Shown here: positions 6,041 through 10,718 of the stretch, in pieces
Layout of the letters: each line of letters opens with the position of its first letter
Numbering within the stretch: the first letter of the stretch is position 1
Virus record (IMG/VR): IMGVR_UViG_3300020219_000037
Coordinates: 1 to 35,975 of that record
DNA length: 35,975 nt
Reading direction: 5' to 3' (one strand)
Origin: a virus
Position numbers and translations under genes: made by a program
Notes under the pieces: model-generated
What the model was told of the DNA's origin: nothing
What the model saw: the letters and a program-made list of their open reading frames with translations, nothing else
Databases searched by the model: none

Positions 6041-6237
6041 GCGGGGTGGTCCCTGTCGATGCGGTCGAGGGTCGCGCGGTAGGTCGCGGCGGCGGCGTTG
6101 CGGGCGGCGGTGAAGGCGGCTCCGCGGACGGCATCGCTCCTGGCGTCGCCGGCGGTGTAGGCGTCGCAGGCGAAGCTGTAGGCGACATCGTGTACCCGCC
6201 GTGCTTCTTCGATCTGCTCGGCCCGTTCGGTGCTCAT
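6037..6237 (-). CDS. Ala-rich helical repeat-family protein (66 aa), duplicate of the one near 13700
   Basis: It begins MSTERAEQIEEARRVHDVAY and ends ATLDRIDRDHPA. It is nearly identical over most of its length to the family protein at 13564-13761 (shared CDAYTAGDARSDAVRGAA-type core with Cys/Val and Ser/Gly changes). The DNA identity over 147 bp is broken by only four mismatches. In place of GAG-TAC its end has GAC-CAC, giving AGGGAC as ribosome site for the methyltransferase gene. The function is unknown. Confidence 0.87.
   Translation of the reverse strand: MSTERAEQIEEARRVHDVAYSFACDAYTAGDARSDAVRGAAFTAARNAAAATYRATLDRIDRDHPA
6055..6201. repeat. 147-bp duplication shared with 13582-13728
   Basis: Read side by side, 6055-6201 and 13582-13728 align without gaps and with four mismatches. 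The repeat covers the body of two Ala-rich family genes about 7.5 kb apart in the same operon and orientation. It is the most recent duplication visible in the array, and as a direct repeat it could recombine to delete the genes between. Confidence 0.85.
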
Positions 6238-6626
6238 GCGGGGTACTCCTGGTTGATGCGGTCGAGGGTCGCGACGTAGGCGGCGTCGGCCGCTGCGAGT
6301 GCGGCGTTGTAGGTGGCGCCGCGTCGGGCTTCGACTGCGTCGTAGGTGGCGTCGGCTGCTGCTTCGTCCGCGATGTAGGTGGCGACGTATCGGGCTTCGT
6401 CCGCGACGTAGGTGGCGCCGGCCGCGTCGTATGCGGCGAGGCGCACCCGCCGGGCCGCGGCGATCTGCTCGTCCCGGCCGGCGGTCATGCGGGGGTACTC
6501 CCGGTCGATGCGGGCAAGGGCTGCGTCGTAGGTGGCGTCGGCGTCGGCGGCGGCGTAGATGGCGGCGTCCCATGCGGCGTCGCACACCCGTCGCGCCTCT
6601 GCGACATGTTCTGCGCGTTCGCTCAT
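6234..6626 (-). CDS. Fused double Ala-rich family protein (130 aa)
   Basis: Residues 1-46 form one unit (MSERAEHVAEARRVCDAA ... ALARIDREYPR). Met47 begins a second unit (MTAGRDEQIAAARRVRLAA ... ATLDRINQEYPA) containing several ATYVADEAR / ATYIADEA repeats. The linker codons are GAG-TAC-CCC-CGC-ATG: one C more than in the separate genes, so the stop that would overlap the ATG is out of frame and the units are joined. The internal ATG still has GGGAG upstream, so the second unit could also be made alone. The direct repeats ATYVADEA suggest internal slippage growth. The function is unknown. Confidence 0.87.
   Translation of the reverse strand: MSERAEHVAEARRVCDAAWDAAIYAAADADATYDAALARIDREYPRMTAGRDEQIAAARRVRLAAYDAAGATYVADEARYVATYIADEAAADATYDAVEARRGATYNAALAAADAAYVATLDRINQEYPA
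6235..6271 (-). repeat. Type copy of the stop-start cassette (SD, overlapping TGA/ATG) repeated through the operon
   Basis: On the minus strand the cassette reads as codons for RIDKEYPA followed by TGA, with AAGGAG, 8 bases, then ATG overlapping the TGA. Clear copies set the starts at 508, 3216, 3380, 3911, 4827, 5132, 6040, 6237, 6626, 6820, 13122, 13385, 13567 and 13761, and at 14742 on the plus strand. In-frame (fused) relics lie near 5020 and 6490. The flanks usually also contain the family start, CGTGACGAGCAGATCGCAGA-like. This copy has CAGGAG (RINQEYPA). Confidence 0.85.
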
Positions 6627-6820
6627 GCTGGGTACTCCTTGTCGATGGGTTCGACGATTGCGAGGTAGGCGGCGTCGGCTGCGGTGAGGGCGGCGTAGGC
6701 GGCGTCGGCGTCGGCGTCGCTGTGGGCGGCGTTGGCAACTGCGAGGGCTTCGTAGGCGGCGTCGATGGCGGCGTGGTGGACCCGCCCTGCTTCTTCGATC
6801 TGCTGGGCACGGTCCGTCAT
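6623..6820 (-). CDS. Ala-rich helical repeat-family protein (65 aa)
   Basis: It begins MTDRAQQIEEAGRVHHAA and ends AIVEPIDKEYPA. The interior is almost wholly Ala with Asp, Thr and Tyr (AAYEALAVANAAHSDADADAA), typical of a long helix. The C-terminal signature is partly degraded (VEPIDKEYPA for TLDRIDKEYPA), yet the AAGGAG-N8-ATG part is intact, so the nucleotide signal is better kept than the protein sequence. ATGA overlaps occur at both ends. Confidence 0.85.
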   Translation of the reverse strand: MTDRAQQIEEAGRVHHAAIDAAYEALAVANAAHSDADADAAYAALTAADAAYLAIVEPIDKEYPA

Positions 6821-7044
6821 GCTGGGTACTCCCGGTAGATGCGGGCAAGGGTCGCGACGTAGGTCGCGTCGGCAATGCTGAGGACGGCGTGGGCTGCGCT
6901 GCGGGCGTCGATGTTGGCGGTTCTGGCGGCGGCGTGCATGGCGTCGCAGGTGGCGTCGGCTGCGTCGTAAGCGGCGTAGGCGACGTCGACGGCGGCGGCG
7001 TGGACTCGCTTTGCTTCTGCAATCTGCTTCTCACGTTTGCTCAT
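6817..7044 (-). CDS. Ala-rich helical repeat-family protein (75 aa)
   Basis: The first gene of the second family block. It begins MSKREKQIAEAKRVHAAA and ends ATYVATLARIYREYPA, with CGG-GAG as the embedded ribosome site. Its start overlaps the stop of an unrelated 78-residue gene, so it is entered without the usual upstream cassette. One Cys, two Met and many Ala are present. The function is unknown. Confidence 0.85.
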   Translation of the reverse strand: MSKREKQIAEAKRVHAAAVDVAYAAYDAADATCDAMHAAARTANIDARSAAHAVLSIADATYVATLARIYREYPA

Positions 7045-7277
7045 GTGGAGCTCACAGTGACGCGCGAAATGTAGACGTGGCGGATGCGTGTCCCATCCCA
7101 TATCCCTGCGGTGTGGGGGATGCCGTCGCACAGGTCTACGGATTGGAGCGTCCCAGTGAAGGATGGGTCTTGCTCGTTGGGGAGTGTGGGTCGGGGGGCA
7201 CGTGCGACGCGGACGGGGGTGCCTCTGGGCACGATCGTGTGGCCAAGGTCGAGGAGCACAGCGGCAGGGACAGTCAT
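7041..7277 (-). CDS. 78-residue beta-rich protein, unknown function
   Basis: It starts MTVPAAVLLDLGHTIVPRG and continues with alternating hydrophobic strands and Pro/Gly turns; near the end is GTRIRHVYISRVTVSS. This is a small beta protein, unlike the neighbouring helical family. Its start overlaps the stop of the Mom-like gene, whose first residues (MTVPAQLSAV) resemble its own (MTVPAAVLL), another sign of shared gene starts in this operon. No domain is recognised; a partner or accessory of the DNA modification enzyme is a guess from position only. Confidence 0.75.
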   Translation of the reverse strand: MTVPAAVLLDLGHTIVPRGTPVRVARAPRPTLPNEQDPSFTGTLQSVDLCDGIPHTAGIWDGTRIRHVYISRVTVSST

Positions 7278-7924
7278 GCGACGGCCCGATGCACGAAACG
7301 AAGTTTGGGGAAGGACGGAGCCAGCGAGAACCCACGTGCCAGCATTTCGGGGACGCTCAGATTGTGTGGCCCGCGTTTACGTCCACGCTGCTCCCCGTTC
7401 GGCCCGATCCACACATCTCCAGCGGGGGTGGAGCGATCGAACGTCCACCCGTCAGCGCGGTAGATCGCACCAGTGTGTCCGAGTCGCGTATCGGCATAAC
7501 TCACCAGGACGGGCCACCGTGCCCGGTCTATCTGCCGGCGCGAATGGGCGAGCAAAAACGAAGCGGCGTTCTTCGGTGCGTTGGGATCGACACACAGCCG
7601 AGAACAGGCGAGGACTCCACCCCACGAATCGCCAGCGACAGACTTGCTCGCTCCGGGTGACATGAGTCCCCACACGGAGGTCCCCCACCGCATGAGCGGG
7701 TTATCTCGACGTTCTAGGCCGAACCTATAGACGGAGGTGTTGCTCGCCGAACGCGAGTAGTGCCATGCGACTGTCAACGCGACGGCTTCTGCGTGGGGGA
7801 TCGGCACTACCCACCACTCCGACGATTGGAGCCGTGGGGTCGGATTTGCACCGCCATCTCCCGCGAGGTTTCGCGGGCGAGCTACTTGCTCCACCACGGC
7901 AGAAAGTTGGGCGGGGACAGTCAT
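7274..7924 (-). CDS. mom: Mom-like DNA modification protein (GNAT-fold), anti-restriction
   Basis: The protein has the features of the phage Mu Mom family (adenine methylcarbamoylation, acetyltransferase fold). An N-terminal WHYSRS motif follows AVALTVA. Then comes RWGTSVWGLMSPGA, a strand giving LACSRLCVDPNAPKNAASFLL with the family's R-L-x-V-P/D-x-x-APKNxAS signature, then VLVSYADTRLGHTGAIYRAD, very like the family's SYAD-x-GHxGxIYxA motif, and WTFDRS. Family members modify adenines in phage DNA and block many restriction enzymes. A C5 methyltransferase sits about 1.2 kb downstream in the same operon. The length (216) fits the family. Alternative: another GNAT enzyme acting on a different substrate. 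Confidence 0.82.
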   Translation of the reverse strand: MTVPAQLSAVVEQVARPRNLAGDGGANPTPRLQSSEWWVVPIPHAEAVALTVAWHYSRSASNTSVYRFGLERRDNPLMRWGTSVWGLMSPGASKSVAGDSWGGVLACSRLCVDPNAPKNAASFLLAHSRRQIDRARWPVLVSYADTRLGHTGAIYRADGWTFDRSTPAGDVWIGPNGEQRGRKRGPHNLSVPEMLARGFSLAPSFPKLRFVHRAVA

Positions 7925-8193
7925 GCGACGTCGTCCTCGTCAGGGTCGACCGTGAACCCGCCCCACTCGATATCAGGCCACCCGTCATCATCCCCATACC
8001 GCGCCCAATGAGCCTCGCGGGCAGCCCGCGTACGATCCACAAGACGAGGGCCGACAACAACACCGGAGTACGGGTCGACCGGCACGAGCGCGTCGGGGAC
8101 ACGCAACGGCCCGGACTGCGCGCCCATCGCGGCCCGCAAACAATCGCCGACCGTCGGGGGACGCCGAAAAAACCGGCGAAAACGACGGCCCAT
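7921..8193 (-). CDS. 90-residue protein, basic N-terminus and acidic C-terminus
   Basis: It starts MGRRFRRFFRRPPTVGDCL and ends FTVDPDEDDVA, so the charge runs from strongly basic to strongly acidic. A GTG one codon upstream is an alternative start. The centre (LVPVDPYSGVVVGPRLVDRT, then EAHWARYGDDDGWPDI) has no recognised motif. It lies immediately after the Rpf-like gene, with one or two bases between stop and start, and overlaps the Mom-like gene by ATGA. The function is unknown. Confidence 0.75.
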   Translation of the reverse strand: MGRRFRRFFRRPPTVGDCLRAAMGAQSGPLRVPDALVPVDPYSGVVVGPRLVDRTRAAREAHWARYGDDDGWPDIEWGGFTVDPDEDDVA

Positions 8194-8196
8194 CAC

Positions 8197-8805
8197 TCAC
8201 CCACCCCACGGTGCGAGATTCGTCCCGCCGCTGGAAAGACGTCGCGCACATTCGTCTTGCTCCGCGGGGATTGTCCACGTGAGGTCAGAACATCCGCCGC
8301 CGTTCCAGTGGAACCCGGCGATCTGGTAGAGGCCGTAGCAGCCAGTCCCCGAGCAGAACCCTGGCGGCGAGACGGCGTCATAGTTGCATCCGGATTCGCG
8401 TGCGATGATGTACCCGGGGATGACGTGCCCCTCACACTCCGTACGGCTAGTTCCTGGGCGAGCCACTGCGACGATTGGAGTGCGGAGAGTTGCTGCCAGG
8501 CGCTCCGCTTCCTGAGCTCGAGCATGTGTGTCCTCTGCGTCTCGGATGCCTGCGTACCAGGCGGCTTGCTGGTCGATGATCGGTTGGGGGTGGTCACCTC
8601 CCACTGCTGAGAGGGGGAGGGGTGCGGTTTGGGCGGCGACAGGCCGCCCCGGCCGGTCGGGTTTCACATGTTCGGGGTCGGTGAGGATTTGTTGTCCGGC
8701 GATGGCGCCGATCACGGTGATGTAGATCGCGCAGATCACGGCGATGGTCGCGGCGGCGATTGCGAGGATCGTGCCGATCGCGGTGAGGATCGGGTGGCGG
8801 GTCAT
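8197..8805 (-). CDS. Membrane-anchored Rpf/transglycosylase-like cell wall enzyme
   Basis: Near the N-terminus is one long hydrophobic helix (AIGTILAIAAATIAVICAIY plus more), followed by a linker and a helical stalk (DAEDTHARAQEAERLAATL). The C-terminal domain is lysozyme-like: IPGYIIARESGCNYDAVS with the probable catalytic Glu in ARESG, then GCYGLYQIAGFHW, then a segment with two cysteines (CSDLTW...DECARRL). The pattern E-S-G/N-x-x-A, then G-xY-Q matches lytic transglycosylases and resuscitation-promoting factors. It is encoded in the early operon, far from the lysis cassette. It could remodel the host wall, assist entry or exclude other phages. The cysteines suggest a disulphide outside the membrane. 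Confidence 0.8.
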   Translation of the reverse strand: MTRHPILTAIGTILAIAAATIAVICAIYITVIGAIAGQQILTDPEHVKPDRPGRPVAAQTAPLPLSAVGGDHPQPIIDQQAAWYAGIRDAEDTHARAQEAERLAATLRTPIVAVARPGTSRTECEGHVIPGYIIARESGCNYDAVSPPGFCSGTGCYGLYQIAGFHWNGGGCSDLTWTIPAEQDECARRLSSGGTNLAPWGG

Positions 8806-8978
8806 CGGGTGCAGTCCAGGCGCACGGATGCGACGATGGCGGTCGTTCCTCCGTGCCAGCCGCATGCACATCGGGCGAGCGGCCATGCTTCGTAGTCGTT
8901 GGTGATGAGGAGGATCGCGTGGCAGTTGGGGCAGTGGCCGACGATGACCCGATGCGCGTCGACGGTGTGAGCGGTCAC
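8802..8978 (-). CDS. Small zinc-ribbon protein (58 aa), GTG start
   Basis: The GTG overlaps the preceding stop (GTGA). The product starts MTAHTVDAHRVIVGHCPNCHAI and has CPNC and CACGW about 18 residues apart, a typical four-Cys zinc ribbon. The segment YEAWPLARCACGW resembles zinc ribbons that read nucleic acid or stabilise small proteins. The stop overlaps the ATG of the Rpf-like gene. The function is unknown. Confidence 0.78.
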   Translation of the reverse strand: MTAHTVDAHRVIVGHCPNCHAILLITNDYEAWPLARCACGWHGGTTAIVASVRLDCTR

Positions 8979-9733
8979 AGTTCTGTCCCGGCGTCGATGA
9001 GCTGGTCGAGGAGCGCGAAGGCTGAGGTTTGGAGCCTGTGTGCGACCGGTTGGAGCGCAGCCGCCGACGCCGAGCACGCCGCCGAGCGCGCAGCCGAGTA
9101 CGCAGCCGAGAGCGCAGCCGAGCGCGCAGCCGAGCGCGCAGCCGAGTCCGCAGCCGAGTCCGCAGCCGAGTCCGCAGCCGAGCACGCCGCCGAGCGCGCA
9201 GCCGAGCACGCCGCCGAGCGCGCAGCCGAGAGCGCAGCCGAGCGCGCAGCCGAGCGCGCAGCCGAGTCCGCAGCCGAGTCCGCAGCCGAGCGCGCAGCCG
9301 AGACCGCCGCCGAGACGATCGGGGTTACCCTCTCGCTGATCTCACCCGCAGACATGCGGGACGTGTCACCCAACCCTTCGAGCGCAGCCGCATCCTCGAC
9401 CATGCCGGCCAGTCGCAACCATGCGGGCGTGAACGTTCGGATCAGCCAGTCGGAGCAGAGGCGCCCCCGACGAGTTTCAACCGCGACGCTAGAACGTGTC
9501 CCGACGAGACGCGAGATATACGGGACCAACCGTTGCCGGTCTGCGTCGTTGAGAGAATCATTCCATGCGGTCGTGAACTCTGTGATGACCGGGCAGGCAC
9601 ACTCTGGATGGTCCGACCACGGTTCGCCCGCCACATAGGCGACGGCCTCCATGACGCACATCGCATCGTGATCCTGGTGGGAACCGCTAGCGAGATGGTC
9701 AATCTCGGCGAGTCGCACATAGTTGACGGTCAT
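8975..9733 (-). CDS. Phage protein with SHQDHDAMCVMEAVAY motif and SAAx repeat tail
   Basis: Residues 1-115 form a conserved actinophage domain of unknown function, with GSHQDHDAMCVMEAVAYVAG, then EPWSDHPECACPVI and TAWNDSL...RLVPYISRLVGT. After about residue 140 the protein becomes roughly 20 tetrapeptides of SAAx (x = R, D, L, C, Y or V), encoded by near-perfect 12-bp repeats, ending in a short helical cap. The repeat should form a long helix with the variable residue moving round its surface. The stop overlaps a GTG. I recall this N-terminal domain from many actinophages, always without known activity. Confidence 0.9.
   Translation of the reverse strand: MTVNYVRLAEIDHLASGSHQDHDAMCVMEAVAYVAGEPWSDHPECACPVITEFTTAWNDSLNDADRQRLVPYISRLVGTRSSVAVETRRGRLCSDWLIRTFTPAWLRLAGMVEDAAALEGLGDTSRMSAGEISERVTPIVSAAVSAARSAADSAADSAARSAARSAALSAARSAACSAARSAACSAADSAADSAADSAARSAARSAALSAAYSAARSAACSASAAALQPVAHRLQTSAFALLDQLIDAGTEL
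9061..9318. repeat. 12-bp tandem repeat array (about 20 units)
   Basis: The units read GAGCGCGCAGCC on the plus strand, with changes mostly in the codon for the variable fourth residue of the SAAx peptide. The array is in frame and pure enough to expand and contract by slippage. Larger segments are themselves repeated (the blocks around 9115-9160 and 9235-9280 are nearly the same). Confidence 0.9.
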
Positions 9734-9987
9734 GGGGTGGTCCTTCCGATAGCAGCCTCGATCTCGTCGAGGACCTGATCAATGTCGTCAAGCGGCACCC
9801 GTCCGTGCGCGGCGAGCACCACACGCAACCGATTACGCAACGCACCCCGCGCGTCGAACCACGCACCCCGCGCGTCGAACCACGCACTCCAACCGGTACC
9901 GTGCCCACCGGCCCGCACACAACCCCCATCCCACGGGGATGGCTCAGTCCCGCAACCACCGCAATCGGGACACGCCAGGCCACTCAT
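9730..9987 (-). CDS. 85-residue protein with CxxCxxC and a duplicated heptapeptide
   Basis: It begins MSGLACPDCGGCGTEPSP, a zinc-binding or redox-like cysteine cluster. Residues about 35-48 are two exact copies of AWFDARG, encoded by a 21-bp tandem repeat. The C-terminal half (RLRVVLAAHGRVPLDDIDQVLDEIEAAIG) looks like a helical hairpin. It is coupled by ATGA at both ends. The function is unknown. Confidence 0.8.
   Translation of the reverse strand: MSGLACPDCGGCGTEPSPWDGGCVRAGGHGTGWSAWFDARGAWFDARGALRNRLRVVLAAHGRVPLDDIDQVLDEIEAAIGRTTP
9839..9880. repeat. 21-bp direct tandem repeat, two copies
   Basis: The unit cgcaccccgcgcgtcgaacc plus one base occurs twice in a row and partly a third time. 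It lies in frame inside the CxxCxxC protein gene and duplicates seven residues. A recent slippage event is likely. Confidence 0.8.
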
Positions 9988-10142
9988 CCGACCGGGTCTC
10001 CCAAGTCGACAAGTTCACGCCAGGGTCCACCCCGCATCGTGTGGTCATGTCTGTTGCGACGTTCGGCACGACGCAGACGTGCGCCAACCCATAGGAGACG
10101 AGCGGCAGGAGCCCACAGGTGTGCTACTCGAGGGTCGATCAT
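9984..10142 (-). CDS. 52-residue Arg-rich protein, unknown function
   Basis: The start is the ATG that overlaps the stop of the 33-residue membrane peptide gene; a longer frame exists but would run through that gene. The product MIDPRVAHLWAPAARLLWVG then ARLRRAERRNRHDH is a hydrophobic helix followed by a basic stretch, possibly membrane- or nucleic-acid-associated. The stop overlaps the next ATG. The function is unknown. Confidence 0.6.
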   Translation of the reverse strand: MIDPRVAHLWAPAARLLWVGARLRRAERRNRHDHTMRGGPWRELVDLGDPVG

Positions 10143-10240
10143 CGGGGGCCATCTCCGAGCCACCCGGCGATCGTGCCGAGCGTCGCACACGCCGCGAAGA
10201 TGAGGCCGACACGAACGGCGACGGGACGCCAGTAGCTCAC
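10139..10240 (-). CDS. 33-residue single-pass membrane peptide, GTG start
   Basis: GTG overlaps the resolvase stop (GTGA), and the TGA overlaps the next ATG. The sequence MSYWRPVAVRVGLIFAACAT followed by LGTIAGWLGDGPR is one hydrophobic helix with a basic N-terminal side, so the N-terminus is probably inside the cell. It fills the gap between two genes exactly. A small membrane peptide fits, but the function is unknown. Confidence 0.6.
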   Translation of the reverse strand: MSYWRPVAVRVGLIFAACATLGTIAGWLGDGPR

Positions 10241-10581
10241 GCCAACGTCTCCCGTTCCACCAGGAGCCGGACGAGCTGCTCTAGTTCCATGACGACATAC
10301 GCACGGCGGACGGGTTGCCCTCGCCGTTTCGCTATCACGACGCCGTACTGGGCGCGGGCGTTAGCCTGTTCGCGCCGTAGTTCGTCGACCCACCCAGCCC
10401 AGTCGTGAGTTTTCTGGTTTTTCAGCTCGAAACACCAGGCGGGGAGACCATCGAGGTCTCCGACGTCATCGGGACGGCCGGCACCGTAGGCACGCTCAAC
10501 GTTGGGGAGCCCGTGCCCGCGCATGTATTCGGCGACGTCACGTTCGAACTGGGAGCCTTTGCGGGCGGCGGCACTCGTCAT
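10237..10581 (-). CDS. Holliday junction resolvase-like PD-(D/E)xK nuclease
   Basis: The protein (114 aa) begins TSAAARKGSQFERDVAEYMR, where the Glu in FERDV corresponds to the first acidic residue of the fold. GRPDDVGDLDG gives the central Asp, and WCFELKNQK the E-x-K, followed by a helix with Gln and a VVIAKRR strand. This is the order seen in Hjc-like and phage PD-(D/E)xK resolvases. It would cut branched recombination or replication intermediates before packaging, matching the nearby Cas4/RecB-like nuclease. ATGA and GTGA overlaps couple it to both neighbours. Confidence 0.87.
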   Translation of the reverse strand: MTSAAARKGSQFERDVAEYMRGHGLPNVERAYGAGRPDDVGDLDGLPAWCFELKNQKTHDWAGWVDELRREQANARAQYGVVIAKRRGQPVRRAYVVMELEQLVRLLVERETLA

Positions 10582-10718
10582 CGCTGCACCTCAACCCACC
10601 GGCCAGCCTGACAGTCACCGACATGCCCGGCGGCAAGTGTGCACGTCTGGGAGTACCGATACCCGTGGTCATCTGCTTGGCGTAGCACTTGCCCGCATGC
10701 GACGGGGAACAGAGTCAC
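10578..10718 (-). CDS. 46-residue Cys-containing protein, GTG start
   Basis: GTG overlaps the stop of the RDF-like gene, and TGA overlaps the resolvase ATG. The sequence starts MTLFPVACGQVLRQADDHGY and later has CTLAAGHVGDCQAGRWVEV, giving three Cys and two His that could hold a metal. It ends in QR. The exact double overlap supports it as a gene. The function is unknown. Confidence 0.65.
   Translation of the reverse strand: MTLFPVACGQVLRQADDHGYRYSQTCTLAAGHVGDCQAGRWVEVQR

Noticed and set aside
9061-9318. Regular repeats as a CRISPR array
   Set aside because: Units are 12 bp, in frame and without spacers; no cas genes are near.
8853-9638. Plus-strand frame with SAAE-type repeats
   Set aside because: It is the antisense reading of the 12-bp repeats; the minus-strand frame has the conserved phage domain and the overlap-coupled start and stop.
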